A DNA stretch of 64,000 bases from Pseudomonadota bacterium (GTDB lineage Bacteria > Pseudomonadota > Gammaproteobacteria > Steroidobacterales > Woeseiaceae): NCBI GenBank assembly GCA_022563255.1, contig JADFNS010000005.1:1-64000 (forward strand). Direction: 5' to 3'. This document shows, in pieces, positions 53,793 to 64,000 of this stretch. The first letter of the stretch is position 1; the number at the start of each line of letters is the position of its first letter. Under the pieces are notes generated by a model, which was not told the DNA's origin, made no database searches, and saw nothing but the letters and a program-made list of their open reading frames with translations. The translations under genes were made by a program, and so were the position numbers.

Positions 53793-54871
53793 CGAAACGC
53801 CTGCTTGTGCCAACCGTTCTGGACAATCAACAAGCCGAGCGCAAAAAGCGCCATCGAACCGTGCACCCACCAAAGGCCGAGCGTTGGCGAAATGCTGCCC
53901 TGCTCGATCCATGCCTTGGCCGCACTCATCATGTTGAGATAAATAATAAATACGAGGAAACCGATAGCGATGCGGCTGTATCGTCCTTCACGCGGACGAC
54001 TCCTGCTCAGTGGCACCGCGAGGATGGCAAGAATAATGGTCGACAGCGGCACTCCCAGCCGCCATTGAAATTCGGCGATGTGTTCCAGTTCGTCCGAGCG
54101 CATCAAATCGGTGAACGTCATGGCCCTTGGCCTGGGATCCGCAGCCTTGAGACTTGGCAACTGGTAGGGAACGCCGTGCTCGGCAAATTCGATGACACGA
54201 AATTGAGTCGTTCCGGGTACACCCTCGTAACGCCGTCCGTCACGCAAAACAAGGAACCTGACATTGGGGTCGTCCGTCTCAACCATTTCACCGACCTCTG
54301 CGATGACGACTTCGACCTTGCCGTTTTCTTTCATTCTTTGCATGAAAACTTTTTCGATCAATCCCTCCGGCGTTATGCGGCTGCCGTAAATCACGGCCCG
54401 ATCCGAACCGATCACGGTAAACTTGCCGGGTTCGATGCTGGCGAGATCGGCTTCGCGACGCGCTTCGGCGCCGATTCGTTCGATCTGGGCCATCGCCCGC
54501 GGGCCCAGATCGATCGACAACCAGGCGACGCTGAGAGCAAGAGGCACCATCAGCCACGCCATCGGCCTGTAGATACCGGCCGGGCCCACACGGCACGCCA
54601 TCATCGCGGGCATCTCGCTGTCCCGATACAAACGGCCCAGCGCCAGCATGATGGCCAGAAACAGGCCAATGGGCACAAGAATGGTCAGATACTGCACGGC
54701 CGACAAACCGATCACTTCAAACGCCGCGTCCTTGGGTAATTTGCCTTTTGCGACGTCGCCGAGCACTCGCGCAAACTGATTGGTCAGCAGGATTAGCAAC
54801 AACACCATCGTGACCCCGAGCCAGGTCGTCGCGATTTCGCGAAAAATGTAGCGGTCGAGAATGCGGGTCAT
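53789..54871 (-). CDS. lptF: LPS export ABC transporter permease LptF
   Basis: A 360-residue permease. MTRILDRYIFREIATTWLGV starts TM1, QYLTILVPIGLFLAIMLALG forms TM3 with the coupling-helix region GRLYRDSEMPAMMACRVGP, and the jellyroll follows (GKFTVIGSDRAVIY, VRFLVLRDGRRYEGVPGTTQ). It pairs with LptG. Divergent to pepA with 79 bases between starts, the standard gammaproteobacterial layout. Confidence 0.96.
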   Translation of the reverse strand: MTRILDRYIFREIATTWLGVTMVLLLILLTNQFARVLGDVAKGKLPKDAAFEVIGLSAVQYLTILVPIGLFLAIMLALGRLYRDSEMPAMMACRVGPAGIYRPMAWLMVPLALSVAWLSIDLGPRAMAQIERIGAEARREADLASIEPGKFTVIGSDRAVIYGSRITPEGLIEKVFMQRMKENGKVEVVIAEVGEMVETDDPNVRFLVLRDGRRYEGVPGTTQFRVIEFAEHGVPYQLPSLKAADPRPRAMTFTDLMRSDELEHIAEFQWRLGVPLSTIILAILAVPLSRSRPREGRYSRIAIGFLVFIIYLNMMSAAKAWIEQGSISPTLGLWWVHGSMALFALGLLIVQNGWHKQAFR

Positions 54872-54950
54872 CGGCGTCCGTGAATGGCGTAGCTGTAGGT
54901 AGCTGAAACAGTTAGACTACCGCAACAATAACAAGGCAGACCAGAGATTT

Positions 54951-56447
54951 ATGAAATATTTCACGACGACCAGCAAGGTTTCCCGGCGCGCCGTCGATTG
55001 CGTCATTGTCGGCGTTTACGACGGTGGAAAACTTGGGATCGGCGCGATGGATATCGATGCCGCCAGCAAGGGTGTTATTCGCAATCTCATCAAGTCGGGC
55101 GACATCTCGGGCAAACCCGGAAAATGTACGATGCTGCGCGCCGTGCCCGGTGTCAGAGCAGCCCGCGTGGCAGTCGCCGGCCTGGGAAAGACGGGCAAAT
55201 TCGACGCCGCGCAGTTCCGGAAAGCCATCTCAGCTGCCGCCAGCGCACTGGCCGACACAAAAGCGAAACAAGTACTCAACTGCCTGACGCTCGAACCCGT
55301 CGCCGATTGCGACCCGTACTACCTCGCTCGTCACACGGTCGAGTGCGTTGCTACCACTCTCTACCGCTTCAACCAGATGAAGAGCGGTCGCAAAAAAACC
55401 AGAAGTCCGCTGAACTCGATCGGCCTGGCGATCGCCAAACCCGGGGATGCCAGGAAGGCGATGCGCGGTGCCGAACATGCCGGAGGTATCATCGCGGGCA
55501 TGTCGCTCGCCCGGGATTTGGGCAACCTTCCCTCCAACGTCTGCACTCCGGCATACCTGGCGCGCACGGCGAAGAAAATGGCCAGCAGCAACGGCAAGTT
55601 GACGACCCGCATCCTGAATGAAGCCGAGATGAAACGCCTGGGAATGGGATCGCTGCTGTCCGTGACCGCAGGCTCGGTCGAACCGGCCAAGCTTATCGTG
55701 ATGCAATACAAAGGAGCGGGCCGTGACAAGCCTGTCGTGCTGGTCGGCAAGGGCGTGACCTTCGACACCGGCGGAATCTCATTGAAGCCCGGCCCCGAGA
55801 TGGACGAGATGAAATTCGACATGTGCGGCGCCGCGTCAGTCATCGGTACGATGTTAGCGGTCTGCAAGATTAAACTGCCAATCAACCTGACCGTCGTAGT
55901 ACCGGCCGTTGAGAACATGCCAAGCGCCACTGCGACCAAACCGGGCGACATTGTCACGAGCATGTCCGGCAAGACAATCGAAGTTCTGAACACCGATGCA
56001 GAGGGACGCCTGATCCTGTGCGATGCGCTGACTTACGCGCGTCGCTTCAAGCCCGCCGCGATAATCGACGTCGCGACATTGACTGGCGCATGCATAGTGG
56101 CGCTCGGTCATCATCGCAGTGCGATCATGGCAAACGACGACGATCTGCGAGACGAACTGTTCGCCGCCGGCAATCGTTCCGCAGACATCGGCTGGCCAAT
56201 GCCGCTGGGCGAGCAATACGAGGACCAGCTACAAAGCAATTTCGCTGACATGGCAAACATCGGCGGTCCCGGTGGCGGTTCGATCACGGCCGGCTGCTTC
56301 CTCGGCAAGTTCACACACGGCATGCACTGGGCGCATCTGGATATCGCCGGGGTTGCGTGGAAATCGGGCTCAGAAAAAGGAGCGTCCGGACGACCGGTGC
56401 CAATGCTCACCGAGTTTCTGCTGTCGCGCGCCGGCGCCCTGCCCTGA
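54951..56447 (+). CDS. pepA: Leucyl aminopeptidase
   Basis: A 498-residue M17 aminopeptidase. Catalytic C-terminal domain: VLVGKGVTFDTGGISLKPGP (metal-binding Lys and Asp, about residues 263-282), MDEMKFDMCGAASVIG, the signature NTDAEGRLILCDAL (about 347-360) and TLTGACIVALGHHRSA. It removes N-terminal residues from peptides using two metal ions; in E. coli it also binds DNA in Xer recombination. Followed by holC and valS. Confidence 0.96.
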   Translation: MKYFTTTSKVSRRAVDCVIVGVYDGGKLGIGAMDIDAASKGVIRNLIKSGDISGKPGKCTMLRAVPGVRAARVAVAGLGKTGKFDAAQFRKAISAAASALADTKAKQVLNCLTLEPVADCDPYYLARHTVECVATTLYRFNQMKSGRKKTRSPLNSIGLAIAKPGDARKAMRGAEHAGGIIAGMSLARDLGNLPSNVCTPAYLARTAKKMASSNGKLTTRILNEAEMKRLGMGSLLSVTAGSVEPAKLIVMQYKGAGRDKPVVLVGKGVTFDTGGISLKPGPEMDEMKFDMCGAASVIGTMLAVCKIKLPINLTVVVPAVENMPSATATKPGDIVTSMSGKTIEVLNTDAEGRLILCDALTYARRFKPAAIIDVATLTGACIVALGHHRSAIMANDDDLRDELFAAGNRSADIGWPMPLGEQYEDQLQSNFADMANIGGPGGGSITAGCFLGKFTHGMHWAHLDIAGVAWKSGSEKGASGRPVPMLTEFLLSRAGALP

Positions 56448-56455
56448 CAGACGAC

Positions 56456-56872
56456 GTGGCTCAAGTCGACTTTTACGTTCTCGACCGCGTCGACGAACAC
56501 GCTCGTTACATGTTCGCCTGCAGACTCGCCGAAAAGGCCTGGCGCCTGGAGAACACCATTCATATCCACACCAATACTCAGGCGGATGCCGAACGCCTGG
56601 ACAAACTCCTGTGGACCTTTCGCGAAGGCAGCTTCGTGCCGCACGTCCTCGCCGGCGACGGCGAAGCGCCGATCACGATCGGTCACGGCAGCGCCGCGGT
56701 CGAGCCGCGGGATTTGCTGATAACTCTGTGCGACCAGATTCCGGCATGCGCCGCTTCTTTTGCACGCGTGGCGGAGCTGGTTACGGCCGACGAGGACGGT
56801 CGGCAAAAGAGCCGGCAACGATACGGAAGTTATCGTGATCAGGGCCATACACTCCATACACACAAGATCTGA
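56456..56872 (+). CDS. holC: DNA polymerase III chi subunit
   Basis: A 138-residue protein from GTG 56456, 8 bases after pepA. The chi pattern is present: [20 protein letters not shown] at the start, [35 protein letters not shown] (about residues 48-65) and PITIGHG. The chi subunit links the clamp loader to single-strand binding protein. Its stop overlaps the valS ATG by one base; the order pepA-holC-valS is the standard one. Confidence 0.93.
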   Translation: MAQVDFYVLDRVDEHARYMFACRLAEKAWRLENTIHIHTNTQADAERLDKLLWTFREGSFVPHVLAGDGEAPITIGHGSAAVEPRDLLITLCDQIPACAASFARVAELVTADEDGRQKSRQRYGSYRDQGHTLHTHKI

Positions 56873-59625
56873 TGGACAAGTCATACCAGCCCGAAAACAT
56901 TGAACAACGCATCTACGAGCGCTGGGAAAAACAAGGCTATTTCGCCCCGCAGGGCGACGGCGAGCCATATTGCATCGTCATTCCGCCGCCCAACGTAACC
57001 GGCACCCTGCACATGGGGCACGCGTTCCAGGACACGATAATGGACGCGCTCACGCGCTATCACCGCATGCAAGGCAAGCGCACCTTGTGGCAACCCGGAA
57101 TGGACCACGCTGGCATCGCAACGCAAATGGTGGTCGAGCGGCTGTTGAACAAGGAAGGCCTGTCAAAGCGCGACCTCGGACGCGACAAGTTTATCGAGCG
57201 AGTCTGGCAGTGGAAAGAAGAGTCGGGCGGACAGATTGCCAATCAGACGCGACGGCTCGGCGCCTCCGTTGACTGGACTCGCGACCGTTTCACGATGGAC
57301 GACGGCCTGTCCGCTGCGGTGCGCAAAGTATTTGTGCAATTGCACGATGAAGGGCTGATCTATCGCGGCAAGCGACTCGTCAACTGGGACCCGGTCCTGC
57401 ACACGGCGCTCTCCGATCTCGAAGTGTTGTCCGCTGATGAGGACGGCCACCTGTGGCATTTTCAGTATCCGCTGGCATCCGGCGACGGTCATCTGGTCGT
57501 TGCGACCACGCGTCCCGAAACAATGCTCGGCGACAGCGCCGTCGCTGTGCATCCCGACGACGATCGTTACAAAGATCTCGTCGGTCAGGAAGTCCTGTTG
57601 CCGATCGTCGGGCGACGTATTCCGATCATCGCGGACGACTACGTGGATCCCGAGTTCGGCACCGGTTGCGTGAAAATAACGCCGGCCCATGATTTCAATG
57701 ACTATGACATAGGCAAACGGCACAACTTGCCGATCATCAACATCCTGACCGACGATGCGGCGCTTAACGACGACGTGCCCGAGGCCTACCGCGGCATGGA
57801 TCGTTTCGACGCGCGCAAAGCTGTGGTTGCCGAATTCGAGCGACTGGGACTGCTGCAAAAAATTGAAGACTACGTCGTGAAGATTCCTCGCGGCGATCGC
57901 AGCCATGCCGTTGTTGAGCCCTATATGACCGACCAGTGGTACGTCAAAATTGCACCACTCGCGAAGCCGGCTATCGAGGCGGTCGAATCCGGGCGCATCA
58001 AGTTTGTGCCGCAGAACTGGTCCAAGACCTACTTCGACTGGATGTACAACATTCAGGACTGGTGTATCAGCCGCCAGCTCTGGTGGGGACACCGCATTCC
58101 GGCGTGGTATGACAACGACGGCAACATTTACGTCGGCGACTCGGAAAATGACGTCCGCGAAAAAAATAATCTCGGCGACATCGCATTGCGCCAGGACGAC
58201 GACGTGCTCGATACCTGGTTCTCGTCGGCGCTGTGGCCGTTCAGCACGCTCGGCTGGCCCGAGAAAACGAAAGCGCTGTCCGAGTTCTATCCCGGCGCTG
58301 TATTGGTCACGGGATTCGACATCATATTCTTCTGGGTCGCCCGCATGATCATGTTCGGCCTGAAATTCATGGACGATGTGCCGTTTCGCGAAGTCTACAT
58401 TCACGGCCTGATTCGCGATCAGGACGGTCAGAAGATGTCGAAGTCCAAAGGCAATGTGCTGGACCCGATTGACTTGATCGACGGCATCGACCTTGAGTCA
58501 CTGGTCGAAAAACGCAGCAAGGGAGTGATGCAACAGCACCTGGCGCCGAAGATCGAGAAGGCAACGCGAAAACATTTTCCCGATGGCATCGACAAATTCG
58601 GTACCGACGCATTGCGATTGACGTTTGCAGCCCTGGCCACTACCGGGCGTGACGTACGTTTCGATCTCGGGCGCATTGAGGGCTACAAGAATTTCTGCAA
58701 CAAACTGTGGAACGCGGCGCGCTATGTGTTGATGAGTACGGAATCGCTGGACGATGGAGATGTCGAATTCAGCGCCGCGGATCGCTGGATTCGCAGCCGA
58801 CTGGATCAAACCACGGCTGAGATGCATCAGCATTTCGCGTCTTACCGCCTCGATCTGGCCGTGCGTTCCGTGTACGAATTCACCTGGCACGAATTCTGCG
58901 ACTGGTATCTGGAGCTGTCGAAGCCCGTTCTGCAGTCGTCCGAGGTGTCGACAGTATTGCAGCGCGGCACGCGCCGCACGCTGATCGAGGTTCTCGAGTC
59001 TATTCTGCGTCTGCTGCACCCGCTGATGCCGTTTGTCACGGAGGAAATCTGGCAACAGGTTGCAAAACGTGCGGACATAGACGGTGACACAATCATGTTG
59101 CGGCCCTACCCTGAATCGACGGGCGATGTGCAAGACGCCGACGCGATCGCCGACATTGAATGGGTCAAGCAATTCATCCTTGGAATACGTCAGATCCGCG
59201 GAGAAATGGACATTTCACCGGGCAAGCCATTGCCGGTAATCTTGCAAGGCGCGAGCGCCGGGGACCAGCGACGGGCGACGGCATATGCGATGCTGCTGCG
59301 ACGCGTCGGCCGGGTAGAATCGGTCACCGTACTCGCCGCAGGCGATGACCCACCCGTTGCCGCAACAGCGTTGCTGGGCGACATGCGATTGCTGGTGCCG
59401 ATGAAGGGCCTGATCGACGTCGAGGCCGAGCGCGCCCGATTGCTGAAGCAACAGGACAAGGTCAAAGCGGACCTGCAGCGCGCCTCCGGCAAGCTCGATA
59501 ACGAAAACTTTGTGAACAACGCCCCGGCCGCGGTAGTCACACAGGAAAGGGCGCGGGTCGTGGAGTTCAAGAAAACGATCGCGCAGCTGAGCGAACAACT
59601 TAAGAAACTGGACGAACCCGTCTGA
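56872..59625 (+). CDS. valS: Valyl-tRNA synthetase
   Basis: A 917-residue class I synthetase. HIGH-type motif in [16 protein letters not shown] (about residues 38-53), CP1 editing domain in the middle ([17 protein letters not shown], about 210-226), [12 protein letters not shown] (about 520-531), an anticodon-binding helical domain and a C-terminal coiled-coil arm (about 850-915, [20 protein letters not shown]). It charges tRNA-Val and hydrolyses mischarged Thr-tRNA. Confidence 0.97.
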   Translation: MDKSYQPENIEQRIYERWEKQGYFAPQGDGEPYCIVIPPPNVTGTLHMGHAFQDTIMDALTRYHRMQGKRTLWQPGMDHAGIATQMVVERLLNKEGLSKRDLGRDKFIERVWQWKEESGGQIANQTRRLGASVDWTRDRFTMDDGLSAAVRKVFVQLHDEGLIYRGKRLVNWDPVLHTALSDLEVLSADEDGHLWHFQYPLASGDGHLVVATTRPETMLGDSAVAVHPDDDRYKDLVGQEVLLPIVGRRIPIIADDYVDPEFGTGCVKITPAHDFNDYDIGKRHNLPIINILTDDAALNDDVPEAYRGMDRFDARKAVVAEFERLGLLQKIEDYVVKIPRGDRSHAVVEPYMTDQWYVKIAPLAKPAIEAVESGRIKFVPQNWSKTYFDWMYNIQDWCISRQLWWGHRIPAWYDNDGNIYVGDSENDVREKNNLGDIALRQDDDVLDTWFSSALWPFSTLGWPEKTKALSEFYPGAVLVTGFDIIFFWVARMIMFGLKFMDDVPFREVYIHGLIRDQDGQKMSKSKGNVLDPIDLIDGIDLESLVEKRSKGVMQQHLAPKIEKATRKHFPDGIDKFGTDALRLTFAALATTGRDVRFDLGRIEGYKNFCNKLWNAARYVLMSTESLDDGDVEFSAADRWIRSRLDQTTAEMHQHFASYRLDLAVRSVYEFTWHEFCDWYLELSKPVLQSSEVSTVLQRGTRRTLIEVLESILRLLHPLMPFVTEEIWQQVAKRADIDGDTIMLRPYPESTGDVQDADAIADIEWVKQFILGIRQIRGEMDISPGKPLPVILQGASAGDQRRATAYAMLLRRVGRVESVTVLAAGDDPPVAATALLGDMRLLVPMKGLIDVEAERARLLKQQDKVKADLQRASGKLDNENFVNNAPAAVVTQERARVVEFKKTIAQLSEQLKKLDEPV

Positions 59626-59744
59626 TACGAGTCGTTTTCTGCGTACTGCATCACACTCTGACCGGGGAGCCAGTGCAAAAGGCCGCAGCTTGGGTAACGA
59701 TGCGTAAACCGAACAAAAAAATGCCCTTCACGGAGGACGATTGA

Positions 59745-60710
59745 ATGCAGCGCGGAAACACCCTGGAGCAATTGCCCGCCAGCGCAGACGCACAGCACCG
59801 TGTTGTCGATAGCATTCGCAAGGCGCTGGCGAGCATCATTCTCGGCAAGAACGAACAGATCAGCCTGGCGCTCTCCTGCTTGCTGGCGCGGGGCCATCTT
59901 TTAATCGAGGACCTGCCGGGGCTCGGCAAGACCATGCTGGCACATGCACTGGCCAGGACCTTGGGCCTGTCCTTTCGACGCATTCAGTTTACGAGCGACA
60001 TGCTGCCTGCCGATATCATCGGCGTATCGGTATTTCGGCAAAACAGCGGCGAATTCGAGTTTCAGCCGGGACCGATATTTTCCGAGCTCATCCTCGCAGA
60101 CGAAGTCAATCGCGCCACGCCGAAGGCGCAAAGCGCCCTGCTCGAAGCGATGGAGGAATACCAGGTCTCAGTCGACGGCGAAACGCGGCCGTTGCCCGAG
60201 CCGTTCTTCGTGGTCGCTACGCAGAATCCGGGCGACCAGATCGGCACTTTCCCGCTGCCCGAATCGCAGCTCGACCGCTTCCTGATGCGCCTGGAGATCG
60301 GCTATCCGGACGAAGCCAGCGAACGCGAACTGATCACCGGTGATGACAGGCGGCTGCTGCTCGATGACCTCGAACCGGTAACCGGGCCGCAGATGCTACT
60401 GGAATTGCAAAAGTCTGTCCGGGCACAGCATGTCAGCGAACCGTTAATCGACTATGTGCAGGCGCTGGTCCGTTCTACACGCGAATCGGCCGACATCGAA
60501 GTCGGCTTGTCGCCACGTGGCGCCCAGGCGCTGGTGGCCGCAGCTCGCGCGTACGCATTTGTTGAAAATCACTCGGGCGTCTATCCCGACGATATTCAGG
60601 CTGTTTTCCCGACCGTGGCCGGACACAGGCTAAAACCGGCAGGTAGCACAAGATTCCGCAGTCCGACCGAACTTTGCCAACATGTCCTCGATTCAGTGGC
60701 CATCCCCTAG
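59745..60710 (+). CDS. MoxR-family AAA+ ATPase
   Basis: A 321-residue ATPase. Walker A is EDLPGLGKTMLAHALARTLG (about residues 52-71), Walker B LILADEVNRATPKAQSALLE (about 112-131), sensor 1 VVATQNPGDQIGTFPLPESQ and the MoxR-specific SPRGAQALVAAARA near 262. MoxR proteins act as chaperones assembling or activating partner complexes. Here it leads a moxR-DUF58-transglutaminase operon whose partners are membrane-bound. Confidence 0.93.
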   Translation: MQRGNTLEQLPASADAQHRVVDSIRKALASIILGKNEQISLALSCLLARGHLLIEDLPGLGKTMLAHALARTLGLSFRRIQFTSDMLPADIIGVSVFRQNSGEFEFQPGPIFSELILADEVNRATPKAQSALLEAMEEYQVSVDGETRPLPEPFFVVATQNPGDQIGTFPLPESQLDRFLMRLEIGYPDEASERELITGDDRRLLLDDLEPVTGPQMLLELQKSVRAQHVSEPLIDYVQALVRSTRESADIEVGLSPRGAQALVAAARAYAFVENHSGVYPDDIQAVFPTVAGHRLKPAGSTRFRSPTELCQHVLDSVAIP

Positions 60711-61692
60711 CCCGCGAGGTCTCCTCGGCAAGATCCGCGTTCGTGCGACACGGCGCGTTCGGCGTTGGGCGCGCAAACGCCAGGGCACGGATCCGGCAAC
60801 GACGACGCTGCGCCCCGGGCGCGTCTACATTTTGCCTACGGGCGTAGGGCTCATCTTCGGCATGATGACCTTCGCGATGTTGCTGGGCTCGATGAACTAC
60901 AACAACAACCTGTCGTTCATTCTCACGTTCTTGTTGATCGGCCTCGGGTTTGTCTCCATGCATCAATGCCAGCGCAACCTCGTCGGCCTTGAACTGACTA
61001 ACGCGGGCACGGACCCCGTCTTCGCCGGACAAACGCTGCGATTTCGAATCGCGATCACCAACCAGTCCAGAAACACTCGCTACGGCATTCGCCTGCACCA
61101 CGATGACGCACATAGCGAGGTGCAGGACCTGCAACCGGGCCAAAGCAAGATATTCACGCTGCCTGTGGCAACGGATCGTCGTGGCTATGTTGAACTCCAG
61201 CGCTTCAGCATTCGCACTCTGTTTCCGTTTGAGTTGTTTGGCTCCTGGGCATGGCTGCACATGGAGTTGCGCGGCCTGGCCTACCCCATGCTGGCTGCAC
61301 AGCCGCCGCGGCCACCGCCGACGATGGTCACACACGGACATCGGCAGCACGACGCGCGTGGCGAAGAAGACTTTGCCGGATTGCGAAAGTACAACGCAGG
61401 CGACTCTCCGCGGCATGTGGCCTGGAAGGCCTTCGCACGCAGCGGGCAGCTGTTTTCCAAGCAGTTTGCCGGCGCCGATACCAGCAGCCAGTGGTTCGAC
61501 TTCGACGCGATTCCTACGACCGACGTCGAAAAACGATTATCGATCCTGACCAGCTGGATAGTGAATGCCGATCGCACACAGGAAGATTACGGACTGCGCA
61601 TACCCGGGTCTGAATTCAAGCCTGCGCATGGCGGGTCCCACCGGCGGCGCTGCCTGGAAGCGCTCGCATTGTTCAACAAAGGCGAGTCGTGA
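60682..61692 (+). CDS. DUF58 domain-containing membrane protein
   Basis: A 336-residue protein from ATG 60682, overlapping the moxR end by 29 bases. An N-terminal basic stretch precedes two transmembrane helices (about residues 55-100: GVGLIFGMMTFAMLLGSM, LSFILTFLLIGLGFVSM). The DUF58 motif is DARGEEDFAGLRKYNAGDSP followed by RHVAWKAFARSGQLFSKQF (about 227-265), corresponding to the start of a vWA-like domain. DUF58 proteins are usual MoxR partners. Confidence 0.93.
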   Translation: MSSIQWPSPSPRGLLGKIRVRATRRVRRWARKRQGTDPATTTLRPGRVYILPTGVGLIFGMMTFAMLLGSMNYNNNLSFILTFLLIGLGFVSMHQCQRNLVGLELTNAGTDPVFAGQTLRFRIAITNQSRNTRYGIRLHHDDAHSEVQDLQPGQSKIFTLPVATDRRGYVELQRFSIRTLFPFELFGSWAWLHMELRGLAYPMLAAQPPRPPPTMVTHGHRQHDARGEEDFAGLRKYNAGDSPRHVAWKAFARSGQLFSKQFAGADTSSQWFDFDAIPTTDVEKRLSILTSWIVNADRTQEDYGLRIPGSEFKPAHGGSHRRRCLEALALFNKGES

Positions 61693-63644
61693 AAGCGCAA
61701 CCCAGGGGCACCGACGGCTCGCTACTGCTGAGTCTGCCCTGGACGCTGGGTGCATTGCTGGTCTCGCTGGCCCCGCACATACCGTATCTCGCGATCTGGA
61801 TTAGCGTCGCAATTGTCGGTTGCGCTGCCTGGCGTTACGCCATCGAGAAAGGACGGCGCATGCTGCCCTCGCGCTGGGTGCGCGCTGCGCTCGCCCTGAT
61901 TTGTTTTCTGGGTGTGTTCGGTACCTATTCCTCGATCAGCGGGGTCGGCCCGGGGTCCGCTCTTCTGGCGATTATGGCAGCGATGAAACTGCTTGAAACC
62001 CGCAAACGACGCGACCAGTTCGTCCTGTTATTCATATCGATCTTCCTCGTGATGTCGTCGCTGCTGCGTGAGCAGTATTTGTGGTCACTGCCGTACCTGA
62101 TTTTCAGCACGCTGATCATTATTACGGCCTGGCTTCGAATGTCCGCCCGCGGCAGCGAAACGGCGAGGCAAAGCTTTGCGACGGGCGGTCGCTTGCTCCT
62201 GTATGCCGCGCCATTGGCAATAGCGATGTGGATATTCTTCCCGCGACTGGCATCGCCGTTCTGGGCGGTACCCGTCGATTCGGGCCGCGCCACGTCGGGT
62301 CTCAGTGACACGATGAGTCCCGGCGATATCAGTTCCCTGTCGATGTCCGACGAAGTCGCATTTCGTGTCCGGTTCGAAGGCGCCGTCCCCGAGCCTCGCG
62401 ACCGCTATTGGCGCGGCCTCGTCATGACGAGTTTCAATGGTCGCACCTGGTCCGGCTCGGAACCGCGCATTGGCGCGCCCGCATCGCAGCAGGTGGCGGT
62501 CAGTGGCGAGCCTGTGGCTTATGAAGTGACTCTGGAACCCACTCGCCAGCAGTGGGTTTTCGCGATGGACATGCCGATGTCATGGTCGCTGGAGCGAACT
62601 TTCATGGGCTCGCAACAACAGCTCTTTCGTGTCAGGCCGATTGACCAGCGCGTGGCCTACAGCGTGATTTCCTATCCGAATTATCGAATACAGACGGAGC
62701 TACCCGTCGTGTTCCGCAACTGGTATACCAATGTTCCCGCAAACAGCAATACCCGCTCCGCGAAACTTGCACGCGAAATGCGCGTGGCAGCCGGGTCAGA
62801 CGCTGCTTACATCGAAGCCGTTCTCGCCAAGTTTCATGAGGAAGAGTACTTTTACACGCTGCAGCCACCGCCGTTGGGCAACAACCCGGTAGACCGGTTT
62901 CTGTTTGATACGCGCCGCGGTTTTTGCGAGCACTACGCGTCGGCGTTCGCGTTCATGATGCGCAGCGCCGGCATTCCCGCCCGTATCGTGCTCGGTTATC
63001 AGGGCGGTGAGATCAATCCGTTGGGTGGACACCTGATCGTGCGCCAATCTGACGCCCACGCGTGGACAGAGGTCTGGCTGGAACGCTACGGATGGTACCG
63101 GGTCGATCCAACGTCTGCCGTGGCGCCGGAACGAATCGAGTACGGTGCGCGCGATGCAGTGCTTAACGGCTTCGGAGAATCGTGGGGTTATTCCGCGTCG
63201 TCGGAACTTATACACCGATTGACGCTGACCTGGGATGCCATGAACGCGAAGTGGAATGACTGGATTCTCGGCTACGGACCCGAAAAGCAAAATAAATTCC
63301 TGCAATGGCTGGGCATGGACGATCCGGACTGGCAGAAGATGCTGTTGACGCTGGTCACCAGTGTTATCGCGTTGATTCTGGCGATCAGCGGACTCCTGAT
63401 GCTGCGCAATCGCGCACCATCAAGAGACCTCGCAACCGTCATGTACCAGAGGTTTGTAAAAAAGACCGGACTCGAGCAGAGCACGGGCGAAACGGCGCAG
63501 GAATTCGCTCGCCGTGCGGCAATTGAGAGCACGTTGCCGGCGGCACACGTCGACGCCGTCACCGCTGCGTATCTGGATGCGCGTTACGGAGCCGCGGGCG
63601 ACGCCGCCCTCGCGAACCTGAAAAGCGCCGTCGCTGCTATCTAG
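61689..63644 (+). CDS. TgpA-like transglutaminase-family membrane protein (DUF3488)
   Basis: A 651-residue protein from GTG 61689 overlapping DUF58 by 4 bases. Several transmembrane helices in about residues 10-190 (DUF3488) precede a periplasmic transglutaminase-like domain (about 330-500): RRGFCEHYASAFAFMMRSAG with the catalytic Cys near residue 414, SDAHAWTEVWLERYGWYRVD with His and Asp. A late helix (about 550-570) and a short cytoplasmic DUF4129-like tail follow. Pseudomonas TgpA of this type is essential; the substrate is unknown. Confidence 0.93.
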   Translation: MKAQPRGTDGSLLLSLPWTLGALLVSLAPHIPYLAIWISVAIVGCAAWRYAIEKGRRMLPSRWVRAALALICFLGVFGTYSSISGVGPGSALLAIMAAMKLLETRKRRDQFVLLFISIFLVMSSLLREQYLWSLPYLIFSTLIIITAWLRMSARGSETARQSFATGGRLLLYAAPLAIAMWIFFPRLASPFWAVPVDSGRATSGLSDTMSPGDISSLSMSDEVAFRVRFEGAVPEPRDRYWRGLVMTSFNGRTWSGSEPRIGAPASQQVAVSGEPVAYEVTLEPTRQQWVFAMDMPMSWSLERTFMGSQQQLFRVRPIDQRVAYSVISYPNYRIQTELPVVFRNWYTNVPANSNTRSAKLAREMRVAAGSDAAYIEAVLAKFHEEEYFYTLQPPPLGNNPVDRFLFDTRRGFCEHYASAFAFMMRSAGIPARIVLGYQGGEINPLGGHLIVRQSDAHAWTEVWLERYGWYRVDPTSAVAPERIEYGARDAVLNGFGESWGYSASSELIHRLTLTWDAMNAKWNDWILGYGPEKQNKFLQWLGMDDPDWQKMLLTLVTSVIALILAISGLLMLRNRAPSRDLATVMYQRFVKKTGLEQSTGETAQEFARRAAIESTLPAAHVDAVTAAYLDARYGAAGDAALANLKSAVAAI

Positions 63645-64000
63645 GCTCGGCCCCGGTATCCGGCAGTCGCACCAGCGCGAGCAACACCGCACCAGCCAGA
63701 AACAATGGCATCAAAGCCAGCAATACCCATTTGGGGTCATCCGAAAGCATCGCAGCGATAGCGACCATTGCCGGCCCAAGCACATGCGCGAACTTCGTCG
63801 TCATGCTGTAAAAACCAAAAAACTCCCCTGGCTGTCCGGCAGGAATCAACGACGCGTACAGGGAGCGACTCAGACCCTGCGCGCCGCCCTGCACCATGCC
63901 GATAACAATCGACATGATGTAGAACTGGCGAACCTCTGTCATCTGTAGTCCCCAGAAGCAGACGCCGATATACGCCAGCAGCGCAAAATAGATACCTTTT
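63637..64000 (-). CDS. MFS transporter, UMF1-like, C-terminal part (cut by window edge)
   Basis: The frame is open to the right edge, so only the C-terminal ~120 residues are seen. They contain IVIGMVQGGAQGLSRSLYAS followed by LIPAGQPGEFFGFYSMTTKFAHVLGP, split here for length, a signature of UMF1/Atg22-type permeases, and two further helices (MVAIAAMLSDDPKWVLLALM, PLFLAGAVLLALVRLP). The internal ATG at 63942 is not the start, because coding sequence continues upstream (YFALLAYIGVCFWGLQ). Its stop overlaps the tgpA-like gene by 8 bases. Confidence 0.85.
   Translation of the reverse strand, partial: KGIYFALLAYIGVCFWGLQMTEVRQFYIMSIVIGMVQGGAQGLSRSLYASLIPAGQPGEFFGFYSMTTKFAHVLGPAMVAIAAMLSDDPKWVLLALMPLFLAGAVLLALVRLPDTGAEPR

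Noticed and set aside
57163-58404. Long minus-strand frame of 413 codons
   Set aside because: It lies entirely inside valS, which is certain from its HIGH, editing and KMSKS motifs.

Overview
The window is a stretch of chromosome from a gammaproteobacterium. Its backbone has the same gene order as the Escherichia coli 'amiB superoperon': queG diverges from nnr-tsaE-amiB-mutL-miaA-hfq-hflX-hflK-hflC-yjeT-purA. It also carries pepA-holC-valS with divergent lptF-lptG, and pcnB-folK next to a deoxynucleoside kinase. The accessory genes (exported proteins with C-terminal sorting signals, TPR proteins with a membrane anchor, many beta-barrels and lipoproteins, TusA/DsrE sulfur carriers) suit an uncultured or marine member near Chromatiales/Woeseiales. 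That placement is an inference. No phage, transposase, rRNA or CRISPR array was seen.

Layout. 1-5.3 kb: the start of an Asd-like gene, an L,D-transpeptidase, a chimeric ModA remnant, a lipoprotein, a Na+/H+ antiporter, a K+ channel, a lysoplasmalogenase with an in-frame stop, and mtgA. 5.3-12.4 kb: a repeat-containing exported protein, then a TetR-controlled envelope operon (RND exporter, LolA-like protein, TetR, beta-barrel, kelch protein) with a clear promoter and two operators. 12.4-20.4 kb: tusA, a DsrE-like gene, a DUF962 protein, a phospholipase D/cardiolipin synthase, a DUF2799 lipoprotein, a NERD protein (with a perfect CRP-type palindrome between the last two), a patatin and a large surface protein with a GlyGly-CTERM-like tail.

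20.3-36.3 kb: the conserved housekeeping block, PPK2, the kinase-folK-pcnB group and tRNA-Glu(CTC) with its promoter and terminator. 36.3-45.8 kb: a gene-poor accessory region with two degenerate repeats, an exported receiver-like protein coupled to a barrel, a TPR protein, a zinc-ribbon gene fragment, an MFS permease, and a sulfur-type module (MBL hydrolase, ArsR-rhodanese regulator, divergent MFS permease, palindromic operator). 45.8-52.7 kb: slipin/NfeD, small membrane proteins, an NTT-like transporter, an aldo/keto reductase and an RDD protein. 52.7-64 kb: lptG-lptF, pepA-holC-valS, then moxR-DUF58-tgpA and the end of an MFS gene.

Three genes have single-base oddities in otherwise intact reading frames: TGA for the expected Trp in the lysoplasmalogenase, an apparent ATA start in yjeT and an apparent CTG start in the deoxynucleoside kinase. 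These may be biological or consensus errors and are flagged. The most system-like accessory loci are the RND/LolA-like/barrel/kelch operon, the exported receiver-like/barrel pair and the ArsR-rhodanese/MBL/MFS module.
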